Assembly: GCA_022013685.1 (NCBI GenBank)
Contig: JAKLPV010000138.1
Location: 1 to 38,736 of the forward strand
Direction: 5' to 3'
From: Anaerolineae bacterium
GTDB lineage: Bacteria; Chloroflexota; Anaerolineae; Anaerolineales; Villigracilaceae
DNA: 38,736 nt
The notes below the pieces were generated by a model. The model saw nothing but the letters and a program-made list of their open reading frames with translations. It was not told the DNA's origin and searched no databases. Of this stretch, positions 32,167 through 38,736 are shown piece by piece. Positions within the stretch are counted from its first letter, which is position 1; every line of letters begins with the position of its first letter. Made by a program: the position numbers and the translations under genes.

Positions 32167-32913
32167 ATGTTTTCAAAACTTCTCACCCCCAAATGGATCC
32201 TGACCACCCTGCTCGTCCTGGCGGCGCTGGCAGTGCTGGCCCGTTTGGGCATCTGGCAACTGGACCGGCTCGAACTGCGCCGCGCCTTCAACGCCCACTA
32301 CAGCGAAGTCATGGACATGCCGCCGCTTGAGATCAGCGCCGCGCCCGCTGAAGACCTGTCCGCCATGGAATTTCGGGCCGCGACGGTCACCGGCGTTTAC
32401 GAGTACGAACACCAGATCGCCCTGCGCAACCGCTATTACGGCAACGTTTACGGCTATCACCTGCTGACCCCGCTGATCTTCTCGGATGGCAGCGCGATTC
32501 TGGTCGAGCGCGGCTGGATTCCTGCCAGCGGAAACGAAACTCCCGTCGATTGGCGCAAATACGACCAGCCCGGTCAGATCACCCTCAGCGGAATCCTGCG
32601 TCTCGGACAGGAACCCGAAATGGGCGGCGTGCCCGATCCCGAACTGGCCGAAGGGCAGACCCGCCTCGAGTTCTGGAACAACGTCAACCTGGCCCGCATC
32701 CAATCCCAAATCCCGACCCCGCTCCTGCCGGTCTTTTTTCAGCCCGATTACGATCCGGCCGATAGCCAGCCCCCGATCATCCCGGCCCGGCCTGAGATCG
32801 AAATCAGCGAAGGCCCGCACTTTGGCTACGCCATGCAGTGGTTTACTTTTGCTGTCATGCTCGCTTTGGGCTACCCGTTCTTCCTGCGCAAACAACTCTC
32901 GGAGAAAAAATGA
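32167..32913 (+). CDS. SURF1-family oxidase assembly protein
   Basis: 248 residues from the ATG at 32167; the open frame extends upstream but only as a shadow of the preceding gene. It has the SURF1 topology: an N-terminal TM (about 10-27; ending LGIWQLDRLELR), a periplasmic domain with VTGVYEYEHQIALRNR, LVERGWIPA and LEFWNNVNLARI, and a C-terminal TM with HFGYAMQWFTFAVML. SURF1 helps insert heme A into subunit I. Its stop overlaps the next gene's ATG (ATGA). The gap before it (32076-32166) holds a short inverted repeat around TTTCGACACGCTC. Confidence 0.92.
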   Translation: MFSKLLTPKWILTTLLVLAALAVLARLGIWQLDRLELRRAFNAHYSEVMDMPPLEISAAPAEDLSAMEFRAATVTGVYEYEHQIALRNRYYGNVYGYHLLTPLIFSDGSAILVERGWIPASGNETPVDWRKYDQPGQITLSGILRLGQEPEMGGVPDPELAEGQTRLEFWNNVNLARIQSQIPTPLLPVFFQPDYDPADSQPPIIPARPEIEISEGPHFGYAMQWFTFAVMLALGYPFFLRKQLSEKK

Positions 32914-34214
32914 AATTCTCGCTCAACACATCCCTGGCCTGGCTTTCGCTGCTGGCTTTCATCTCAGTCACCCTGCTCACCTTTGGCGGCGCGCTGGTCG
33001 ACGGCGCCTCCTGCGCCAGTTGGCCGGTTTGCCTGCCCACAGGCCTGGGTGACGTGGCCCAACTCATCCACCGCGCCTCGGCCGGCCTGACCGCTATGAT
33101 TATGCTTGCGCTGCTCGTGCAGAGCTGGCGGGTTTATCGGGACCACCGCTGGCTGCTGCCGCTGGCGACCGTAACCGTGACCTTGTTCTTCGCCCAGGTT
33201 TTTGTCGGTGCGATCCAGGCCACCCGCGGCCTGCCCGCCGATATCCGGCTGCTGCACACGCTGACGGCTTTCGCCACCTGGCTCTCGCTGGGGGCCCTGA
33301 CCGCTGCCGCCGGGTTTCTGACCCCGGCCGCCGTTGCCTTCCCGCCCCTGGACGTGCGCCAGCGCCTGAAGGATTTCCTGATTCTGACCAAGCCGATCAT
33401 CGTTTTGCTGCTGCTGGTGACGACTTTTGCCGGGATGGTCATGGGCGGCAAAGCCTGGCCGAGCCTGGCGCTGGCCTTCTGGACCCTGCTTGGCGGCGCG
33501 CTGGCCGCTGGCGGCTCTGGCGCGATCAACCAGTACATCGACCGCGACCTGGACAAGAACATGCAGCGCACCGCCAAACGCCCGATGGCGGCTGGCCGCA
33601 TGACCCCGGCCGAGGGACTGTCTTTCGGCCTGGCTGCCTCGATCGCCAGTTTTTATCTGCTGGCCGGCCAGGTCAACATGCTGGCGGCCCTGCTCTCGCT
33701 GACGGGTATTTTCTACTATGTGGTGCTGTATAGTATTTTGCTCAAGAAGGCCACCGTCCAGAACATCGTCATCGGCGGCGGGGCGGGAGCCATCCCGCCG
33801 ATGGTCGGCTGGGCGGCGATGACCGGACGGCTCGACATCCCGGCCCTGTTCCTGTTCGCGATCATCTTTATGTGGACTCCGCCCCATTTTTGGGCGCTGG
33901 CCCTGGTGCGGCGCAACGAGTACGCCCGCGCCGGTGTGCCGATGATGCCAGTCGTGCGCGGCGAAGCCGAGACCCGCAAACAGGTCTGGTGGTACACCCT
34001 GGCCCTGGTCGGTGTAACCTTGCTGATGCCGCTCTTCGGCATGGCGGGCAGCGTGTACCTGGTCTCGGCCCTGGTCTTCGGCGCGGGCCTGATCTACTTC
34101 GCCTGGCGCGTCCTGACCACTGACAGCAACAAAATCGCCTGGCGCATGTACCGCTACTCGAGCATGTACCTGATGTTCATCTTCCTGGCGTTGATGGTGG
34201 ACGCGCTGGTGTAG
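32910..34214 (+). CDS. Half-size heme A synthase fused to heme O synthase
   Basis: 434 residues. The N-terminal 145 residues are a four-TM half of CtaA, with the external Cys pair C35/C41 (CASWPVC) and two heme-ligand His (H54 in LIHRASAGL, H116 in LLHTLTAF). Ordinary CtaA has eight helices and four such His. From about residue 150 a complete CtaB farnesyltransferase follows, with NQYIDRDLDKNMQRTAKRP (207-225) and VIGGGAGAIPPMVGW. CtaB turns heme B into heme O; CtaA oxidises heme O to heme A. The start is set by GGAG at 32901 and the ATGA overlap. One chain could channel heme O to the oxidase step. Confidence 0.92.
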   Translation: MKFSLNTSLAWLSLLAFISVTLLTFGGALVDGASCASWPVCLPTGLGDVAQLIHRASAGLTAMIMLALLVQSWRVYRDHRWLLPLATVTVTLFFAQVFVGAIQATRGLPADIRLLHTLTAFATWLSLGALTAAAGFLTPAAVAFPPLDVRQRLKDFLILTKPIIVLLLLVTTFAGMVMGGKAWPSLALAFWTLLGGALAAGGSGAINQYIDRDLDKNMQRTAKRPMAAGRMTPAEGLSFGLAASIASFYLLAGQVNMLAALLSLTGIFYYVVLYSILLKKATVQNIVIGGGAGAIPPMVGWAAMTGRLDIPALFLFAIIFMWTPPHFWALALVRRNEYARAGVPMMPVVRGEAETRKQVWWYTLALVGVTLLMPLFGMAGSVYLVSALVFGAGLIYFAWRVLTTDSNKIAWRMYRYSSMYLMFIFLALMVDALV

Positions 34215-34254
34215 GATTTTTCCTATTTGTGCAAAGTAACTATTCAATGGCCAG

Positions 34255-34345
34255 TTGTCATTTCGAACCGCGTAGCGGTGAGAAATCTTCACGATTGTGC
34301 GCAAGATTTCTCAGTCGCCGCTACGCGGCTTCTTCGAAATGACAA
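34255..34345. repeat. Long palindromic intergenic repeat (REP/MITE-like)
   Basis: A 91-nt near-perfect inverted repeat. The outer arms are 13 bp (34255-34267 with 34333-34345), followed inward by 11-bp CCGCGTAGCGG with its complement and an 11-bp TGAGAAATCTT with its complement. Only two 4-nt bulges (GTCG and CTTC) interrupt the right arm. Flanking AACTATTCA (near 34248) and TGAATAGTT (near 34362) extend the symmetry. It has no coding capacity. Its structure and position between units suggest a mobile non-autonomous repeat; copy number cannot be seen from one window. Confidence 0.85.
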
Positions 34346-34386
34346 ATTGAAAACATACGGCTGAATAGTTTCTGTGCAAACAAAAA

Positions 34387-34422
34387 TAGGGATGCCTTTT
34401 GAGCTTTCAAAAGGCATCCCTA
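34387..34422. terminator. Bidirectional intrinsic terminator
   Basis: A perfect 15-bp stem (34387-34401 with 34408-34422) and a 6-nt loop. On the minus side it is preceded by AAAAA (a T run in that strand), and on the plus side followed by TCTGTTTT. It lies between the oxidase locus (+) and the AMP nucleosidase gene (-); with the palindromic repeat it accounts for most of the 290-nt gap. Confidence 0.88.
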
Positions 34423-34504
34423 TCTGTTTTAAGCGCGTGGTTTACGATAACTGCATAAACGCTTCCGGTTTTTCCTCGGCGATTTGTAGCCAGAACCACT
34501 GCCG

Positions 34505-35275
34505 CTAGAAATACAAGTGCTTCACCGTCAGACCATTGTTGATCAGCTCTTTTAGCGCATTAATCCCGATTTTTAGATGAATATCCAGATATTCCTGGGT
34601 AACTTTTTTATCGCTCCTGGCTGTTTTGATACCCTCTGGAATCATTGGCTGGTCTGAAACCAGGAGCAGCGCCCCGGTCGGGATTTCGTTATAAAAACCA
34701 ACACTAAAAAGGGTGGCTGTTTCCATATCGACTGCCATCGCCCGGATGCGCCGCAAATATTCCTTAAATTGCTCATCATGTTCCCAAACACGCCGGTTGG
34801 TTGTGTAAACCGTGCCTGTCCAGTAATCTCGTTCATGATTGCGGATGGTGGTTGAAATGGCTTTTTGCAGGTTGAAAGCCGGCAAAGCCGGAACTTCTGG
34901 AGGAAAGTAGTCGTTGGAGGTGCCCTCGCCGCGAATGGCAGCGATCGGCAAAATCAGGTCGCCAATATCGTTTTTCTTTTTCAGCCCGCCGCATTTTCCC
35001 AAAAAAAGAACAGCATTCGGCTCGATCGCCCCCAATAAGTCCATAACAGTCGCGGCATTGGCGCTGCCCATCCCAAAATTGATCAAAGTGATATCTTCAG
35101 CAGTGACGTTGGGCATCGGCTTATTTTGCCCGCGAATGGGCACGCCAAACCACTGGGAAAACATATTCAGGTATTCTTCGAAGTTAACCAGAAGAATGTA
35201 TTTCCCAAAATCTTTGAGAGGGGTGTCTGTGTAACGCGGCAGCCAATCGGTAACAATTTCTTTTTTCGTTTTCAT
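34505..35275 (-). CDS. AMP nucleosidase (short form)
   Basis: 256 residues of the phosphorylase/MTAN-like nucleosidase fold. LINFGMGSANAATVMDLLGA (64-83) and FLGKCGGL (91-98) form the base-proximal core, AVDMETATLF (181-190) the ribose-binding Glu motif, and LLVSDQPM (204-211) carries the catalytic Asp208. The segment order matches the short AMP nucleosidases, which split AMP into adenine and ribose 5-phosphate. It lacks the extra N-terminal regulatory domain of E. coli Amn. The gene is more AT-rich than the oxidase genes before it and may have been acquired. Weak Shine-Dalgarno sequence; monocistronic. Confidence 0.88.
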   Translation of the reverse strand: MKTKKEIVTDWLPRYTDTPLKDFGKYILLVNFEEYLNMFSQWFGVPIRGQNKPMPNVTAEDITLINFGMGSANAATVMDLLGAIEPNAVLFLGKCGGLKKKNDIGDLILPIAAIRGEGTSNDYFPPEVPALPAFNLQKAISTTIRNHERDYWTGTVYTTNRRVWEHDEQFKEYLRRIRAMAVDMETATLFSVGFYNEIPTGALLLVSDQPMIPEGIKTARSDKKVTQEYLDIHLKIGINALKELINNGLTVKHLYF

Positions 35276-35340
35276 AACATCTCTACTCTTTCAGGCAGGA
35301 TCTCCAGCGTCTGTGCCTGGGCTATTTTACAAAGCCGCCT

Positions 35341-36015
35341 TCATGCGATCTGCGCCTTGACGGGTTTCATGACTCTGCACTGGGGATAATTTGAGCAACC
35401 GTAAAACTGCTTGCCTTTGTGTTCGCCTTGCGCTACGGCTCGCAACACCATCGGAATATCACACTTGGGGCAAACGGGAACAGAATTGGTCGGTTTTTCA
35501 ACGGTGGGCTGTGACTGCGGGGCCGGGTTTTCAAAATTGGCCTTGAGAATCGGCGCAATTTGTGCCGCTATCTCCCTTGAATTATATTCCCGCTGAACCG
35601 GCACGCGCAGCAACGGCAAACCGGCAGCCTTGCAAACATTTTCCACAAACTCATCACGCTCCTGTCTGTTGCTTCGCCGATGGCTAGAGTCGTCCAACTC
35701 AATTCCCAATGCCGGTTTCATCGAGGTTGTGTGGCATACAAGAAAATCGAGATGTTTTTGCGCGATCCTGTTGAAAAAGGCGATATTCTCATTGGGGCGA
35801 GCCACAAAGAAAACATCCGCCAGCCTGACCTTCGACTGTATTGTCCAGCGCCCGCCAAGGAGGGACGAAAGAACTTTGTAAAAGGAGAACTCTGCCGGGG
35901 ACAGAAAATCATCCCGCAGGCGATAAGGCAGCGCTTGCGTTTCTTCCTTTTGAAAGAATTTCAGAAATGGGAAAAAGATGCTCAAACAGCCTGATTTTTT
36001 GTCTGAAACTGCCAT
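35341..36015 (-). CDS. DUF2726 nuclease-like protein with topoisomerase-type zinc finger
   Basis: 224 residues from the ATG at 36015; an in-frame start 13 codons upstream is weaker. The central DUF2726 domain (about 30-150) has the shape of a PD-(D/E)xK nuclease core: LADVFF, then KHLDFLVCH and ALGIELDDSSH with the acidic residues, and GLPLLRVPV. A C-terminal four-Cys zinc finger (CPKC, then YGCSNYPQC) is of the type attached to topoisomerase I. This pair is usual in proteins thought to process nucleic acid; activity is unproven. It is AT-rich, within the accessory region. Confidence 0.82.
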   Translation of the reverse strand: MAVSDKKSGCLSIFFPFLKFFQKEETQALPYRLRDDFLSPAEFSFYKVLSSLLGGRWTIQSKVRLADVFFVARPNENIAFFNRIAQKHLDFLVCHTTSMKPALGIELDDSSHRRSNRQERDEFVENVCKAAGLPLLRVPVQREYNSREIAAQIAPILKANFENPAPQSQPTVEKPTNSVPVCPKCDIPMVLRAVAQGEHKGKQFYGCSNYPQCRVMKPVKAQIA

Positions 36016-36083
36016 GGTTCGATTTTGCCTCGTTGAAAATATTAAAAAGAGCATTGTTATTATAAATGTTTCAGTGCTGACAG

Positions 36084-36647
36084 CTACTTACCGCCTTTAT
36101 TAATTTCTCCGTAGTGTTCCAACACCCATAAACAAGCCAACTTTGTAGCGCCAAGCTCGTGATAAAACCTGTTGTTCAACTCCCCTGATTTTACTGACGA
36201 TAAATGTTGTGTGCTCATGCCTATACTCGCTGCGAATGCCTTTTGGGAAATCCCCTTTTCCTTGAGTTGGGCAAGAAGTGATTCAAGAGTCACGCTTTGA
36301 AGAAACTCATTTACATCTGTCATTCCTTTGACATCACTTAAGTTCTTTGTTGTTTTTTCGACAAAACTATCAGGATTATTAAGGAAGGTTGCCGCCAAAG
36401 CTGCGCAATGGTGGCAATAACCGCCTTTACCAATGTAACAGCTGCAAGCCGATTTCGTTGTTAATTCTGTGGCATGAATTGATACCGTGTAAGTACCGTG
36501 ATTTCCAACAACCTGTGCGACAACCTTCGAGCCAATCCGAACACGATTGAAGAACTTTCCAACATAAATCTTTGCTTTCTCGCCGGGCTTTGAAGGCCAT
36601 TCTTTTCGAATCGCTTTATTTAGTGCGTCGATCTCTGAGTTGGGCAT
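36084..36647 (-). CDS. SWIM zinc-finger protein with helix-turn-helix domain
   Basis: 187 residues. A SWIM-type zinc finger, C68-x-C70-x7-C78-x-H80 (CSCYIGKGGYCHH), follows an N-terminal beta-rich part (KAKIYVGKFFNRVRIGSKVV). The C-terminal part (about 118-182) contains an XRE-like HTH (LKEKGISQKAFAASIGMS, then THHL-like QHLSSVKSGE). SWIM fingers mediate DNA or protein contacts, so this is probably a DNA-associated regulator. GGAG precedes the ATG. It lies 68 nt upstream of the DUF2726 gene on the same strand. The combination is uncommon and I cannot name its role. Confidence 0.75.
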   Translation of the reverse strand: MPNSEIDALNKAIRKEWPSKPGEKAKIYVGKFFNRVRIGSKVVAQVVGNHGTYTVSIHATELTTKSACSCYIGKGGYCHHCAALAATFLNNPDSFVEKTTKNLSDVKGMTDVNEFLQSVTLESLLAQLKEKGISQKAFAASIGMSTQHLSSVKSGELNNRFYHELGATKLACLWVLEHYGEINKGGK

Positions 36648-36779
36648 AAGTCTCCAATGACAAAGAAAATCAGAGTATTAGGGCATCATCCACGAGTTTT
36701 ATGAAATCTCTAATGTCTGGATCAGACATCTTCATTTGCGTAACGGGTGGCTCGCCCGGCGGGGCTGCGATGAGACATA

Positions 36780-37115
36780 TCAGGTCTGTTGAGCAGAACC
36801 GTCTTTTTCCGAAACTTTTTCCGGACAACTTTTCCCGGTGCCATCCATCGACGCGTCCGCCGCTTTTTTCGTTACAACCTTATAAACTTCCCCTTTTTCG
36901 TCATAGGTCGTCCACTCGCCAACCGGCTCGCCCAGGTGAAAATAGCCCGATCGTTTAAGGGTGCCATCGATGCGGTACCACTCCCAGTACCCTTCTGTTT
37001 TGCCGTCCACTATTTTCCCTTTTGACCACCTAGTCTTTCCATTGGCGTGGTATTTGATCGTCTCGCCATCGATCATTTCTGATTTTTTATCCGGAACAGG
37101 TTTTTTTGCCATCAT
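36780..37115 (-). CDS. MORN-repeat-like (YwqK-type) small protein
   Basis: 111 residues, strongly hydrophilic. The central part shows MORN-variant repeats: GETIKYHANGKTRWSKGKIV, GYWEWYRIDGTLKRSGYF and GEWTTYDEKGEVY, each a short beta hairpin with G-x-W/Y-x-x-Y. Proteins of this kind are often named YwqK-family antitoxins, but that label is weak without a partner toxin. The tail is Lys/Asp/Ser-rich and unstructured. It starts 18 nt after the nitroreductase stop. The 132 nt between it and the SWIM gene hold nothing I recognise. Confidence 0.7.
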   Translation of the reverse strand: MMAKKPVPDKKSEMIDGETIKYHANGKTRWSKGKIVDGKTEGYWEWYRIDGTLKRSGYFHLGEPVGEWTTYDEKGEVYKVVTKKAADASMDGTGKSCPEKVSEKDGSAQQT

Positions 37116-37133
37116 TTTTCGAGCCAGCCTTTT

Positions 37134-37619
37134 CTAGAACTTTTCCCAATGGATGACCTGTTCGAGCGGCTTTTTCTCGCGCTGCGGCCATTCGGCTGGC
37201 ACGCCGACCGGGATCAACGCCATCAGGCGTTTTTCGGGCGGGACACCCAGCAGGGCCTTGAACTGCTCCTCACGCGGCAGGGCATCGCCTTCGACCCAGC
37301 ACGAGCCGTAGCCCAGCGCGGTGCTGGCCAGCAACATATTCTGGATGGCGGCAGCGCCGTCTTCGACCCACCAGCGGGTGACCGGGTCGAGCACCAGCGC
37401 GATCACCGCCCCGGCCTGGACGATCCAGGGCGCGGCAGGGACGAACTCGACGATGGTTTCGCGCTTGGTCACGACAATGAAATCCCAGAGCTGGCGGTTG
37501 CTCCCGCTGGCGGCCCATCGCCCGGCATCGACGATGGTTTCCAGATCCGCTTTCGGGATGGCCTGGCCGGTAAATTTACGCACACTGCGGCGTTTGCGGA
37601 TGGCTTCGAGTGCATCCAT
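37134..37619 (-). CDS. Nitroreductase-family flavoprotein
   Basis: 161 residues, near the lower limit of the family. RKRRSVRKFTGQAIP (8-22) is the FMN phosphate-binding start, WAASGSNRQLWDFIVV the isoalloxazine loop, and ASTALGYGSCWVEGD the conserved helix and C-terminal glycine loop. Family members use FMN and NAD(P)H to reduce quinones, nitro compounds or flavins; the substrate is unknown. AAGGAG lies 8 nt before the ATG. Probably co-transcribed with the MORN-like gene downstream. Confidence 0.92.
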   Translation of the reverse strand: MDALEAIRKRRSVRKFTGQAIPKADLETIVDAGRWAASGSNRQLWDFIVVTKRETIVEFVPAAPWIVQAGAVIALVLDPVTRWWVEDGAAAIQNMLLASTALGYGSCWVEGDALPREEQFKALLGVPPEKRLMALIPVGVPAEWPQREKKPLEQVIHWEKF

Positions 37620-37681
37620 TGTGAAAACTCCTTCTTCGGGAATCGATTTTGAGCGGGTGGACGGAAACTGCTTCGACAGGC

Positions 37682-38044
37682 TCAGCGCTCGTGATGCTCG
37701 CTCATCGTTTGCAGAAAGCGCATCCCGGCCAGGATCTGCTCTATCCGCTGGCGGGTCAGCGCCCCGATATATTCACCCAACTGAGCTTTGTCCACGGTCG
37801 AGACTTGTGAAACAACCACGACGCTTTGCCGGGGTAAATTTGCTTCGCCTGCTTCAAGCAACACATTGCCGGGTGCCTTGGCCCGCTTTGCATTGGTCGT
37901 CAGGGCGCAGACCACCACCGTCTCAATGCGGCTGCGGTTAATCACATCCTCTTGAATGACCACATGCGGATGGGTTACCCCAGGCTCCGATCCACCTGGT
38001 TCTTTCAACGCCACCCAGTAAACGTCACCCTGATTGACAACCAT
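37682..38044 (-). CDS. MazF/PemK-like toxin homologue without adjacent antitoxin
   Basis: 120 residues with the full MazF beta-barrel plan: QGDVYWVALKEPGGSEPG (5-22), HPHVVIQEDVINRS, TVVVCALTTNAKRA, PGNVLLEAGEANLPRQSVVV and VSQVSTVDKAQL. MazF enzymes cut single-stranded RNA. The catalytic Arg of the GxRPVLVIQ segment in Bacillus MazF aligns with His25 here (GVTHPHVVIQ), while the Thr (T49/T50) is kept, so activity may be altered. No antitoxin-sized frame lies directly up- or downstream. GGAG precedes the ATG. The stop codon falls inside a CTGAGCCTGTCGAAG repeat-like sequence. Confidence 0.85.
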   Translation of the reverse strand: MVVNQGDVYWVALKEPGGSEPGVTHPHVVIQEDVINRSRIETVVVCALTTNAKRAKAPGNVLLEAGEANLPRQSVVVVSQVSTVDKAQLGEYIGALTRQRIEQILAGMRFLQTMSEHHER

Positions 38045-38080
38045 TATATTCTCCGTCCATTTGCGTTGCTGCTACGACTT

Positions 38081-38165
38081 GGCTGACAAAACTACCAGAC
38101 GCCGAATCCGCCGTTGGGGCCGCTGCGGCGGAACGCCCGCACTTTCGGGGAAGGCGGTGTTAGCC
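38081..38165 (-). repeat. Structured GC-rich element, attC-like
   Basis: An 85-nt imperfect palindrome lies 10 nt after the stop of the TPR fragment. On the minus strand it starts GGCTAAC and ends GTCAGCC, which pair with one G-T. Inside are CCGAA/TTCGG and CCGCCG/CGGCGG pairings around an asymmetric loop. Size, bounding heptamers and position after a gene recall an integron attC site, but GGCTAAC has one and GTCAGCC two departures from the core consensus (RYYYAAC and GTTRRRY), and no integrase is in view. It fills the gap before the MazF-like gene. Confidence 0.35.
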
Positions 38166-38175
38166 GCTTTTTGCC

Positions 38176-38652
38176 TTAAGGTGTTGCTTTGAGTTTAGAA
38201 CGAGCCATAATCGTATAAGGACTATCTGGATAATTTTCCCATAGTTGCAAATAAACATCCACAGCGGCTTGTTTTTCGCCCATTAACTCATTGGTAAGTC
38301 CCAGTAGATAGTAAAGTTGGTCACATTTGTAAGTTTTGCAGCCATATTCTTTAGAATTTTCCAACTCAAGAAGAATTTTATTTTCTTGGGCAAAATCTGT
38401 ACCCATCAAAACTTTACTGGCTACATCATCTATCATTTGTCTCCAAAAGGCTTGAGCATTATAAAGTTTTTGATTTGGGTCGCCAGAGTCCCACGGTTTT
38501 TTTGCAGGAAAAATGTAAGGCTGACCAGAAATGCCCAATTTCTCTAATGAATACAAGGCTTGTTCATTTTGATTGCCCAATTTAAAAGTATATTTTCCAG
38601 CGATAGTTGAAAAGGTCGAAATATCTGGCTTATTAACGTAAGTTTTGTGCAA
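38176..38652 (-). pseudogene. TPR-containing protein fragment
   Basis: The frame shown (up to 158 residues) starts at a TTG with no ribosome site. The same frame continues 8 codons further upstream with protein-like sequence (LKQLLLY) until a TGA at 38677-38679, next to a run of seven T, and is open again beyond that to the window edge. The C-terminal part is TPR-like (YYLLGLTNELMGEKQAAVD, then LWENYPDSPYTIMARSKL). This suggests the 3' part of a larger TPR protein gene interrupted by a stop or a frameshift at the T run. It is clearly AT-rich. A complete small gene starting at TTG is the alternative. Confidence 0.55.
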
Positions 38653-38736
38653 ATAGAGCAGCAGTTGCTTTAATCGTCAAAAAAACGCATTTTTTGAAAA
38701 CGGCAAAGGCAACTGAACTGCCCAGTGCTTCTTCAC

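Noticed and set aside
32964..34304. 446-codon open frame on the minus strand across the CtaA-CtaB gene
   Set aside because: Gln/Arg/Gly-rich antisense frame of a membrane protein in a GC-rich area; no motif and no ribosome site.
36780..38044. MORN-like protein as antitoxin partner of the MazF homologue
   Set aside because: The two are separated by a nitroreductase gene and MORN/YwqK proteins are not known MazF antitoxins.
1..38736. CRISPR array, insertion-sequence transposase or phage genes
   Set aside because: No regularly spaced direct repeats, and no transposase, integrase or phage structural protein motifs were seen on either strand.

Overview
The window looks like a chromosomal segment of a Chloroflexota bacterium, most likely class Anaerolineae. 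This rests on protein style and gene neighbourhoods, not on a database search. Signs are the many LysM, CAP and LCP surface proteins with Thr/Pro/Ala-rich linkers, single-membrane-type envelope genes, numerous NarL-family two-component systems, and a caa3-type oxidase with fused subunits. Most of the window (1 to about 34.2 kb) is moderately GC-rich, densely packed and coherent. The last 4.5 kb is visibly more AT-rich, with small accessory genes.

Layout. 0-3.1 kb: end of an unknown gene, a membrane protein, a lipoprotein and a TPR protein on the minus strand. 3.1-7.8 kb (+): a 7TM histidine-kinase-like protein whose phospho-accepting His is Gln, then a double-LysM protein and an LCP-family lipoprotein. 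7.9-9.9 kb (-): two zinc-ribbon membrane proteins sharing a module, one with an NHL propeller. 10-12 kb (-): PhzF-like protein and an HD-GYP phosphodiesterase. 12-14.2 kb (-): lysS and greA. 14.3-17.7 kb (-): a three-gene operon of a C39-like peptidase, an SbcD/Mre11-like phosphoesterase and a PIG-L deacetylase. 18-21 kb (+): a PAS-GAF NarL-type kinase/regulator pair, a CsbD-like protein and a stand-alone receiver, followed by tRNA-Gln(CUG) on the minus strand. 21.2-22.7 kb (-): a fused MetV-MetF-type methylenetetrahydrofolate reductase. 22.7-27.7 kb (+): a CAP-LysM protein, an AsnC-effector-domain protein, Bcp peroxiredoxin, a second NarL-type pair whose kinase has a four-cysteine cluster, and a degenerate receiver. 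27.7-34.2 kb (+): an aerobic terminal oxidase locus: subunit II with fused cytochrome c, an A2-type subunit I (YSHPVVY), a subunit IV-III fusion, a cupredoxin-like membrane protein, SURF1, and a half-size heme A synthase fused to heme O synthase. 34.2-38.7 kb: a long inverted repeat, then AMP nucleosidase, a DUF2726 nuclease-like zinc-finger protein, a SWIM-HTH protein, a MORN-like protein, a nitroreductase, a MazF-like protein without antitoxin, a structured attC-like element and a TPR fragment.

How it fits together. The 24.7-34.2 kb stretch reads as a redox/respiration block: a peroxide-detoxifying enzyme, a sensor kinase with a potential redox or metal cysteine cluster, its regulator, a pseudo-receiver, and a caa3 oxidase with its assembly and heme A genes. 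A recurring regulatory trait is a -10 box (TATAAT-like) only 6-9 nt before the start codon, which implies leaderless transcripts at five genes. Clear intrinsic terminators separate most transcription units.
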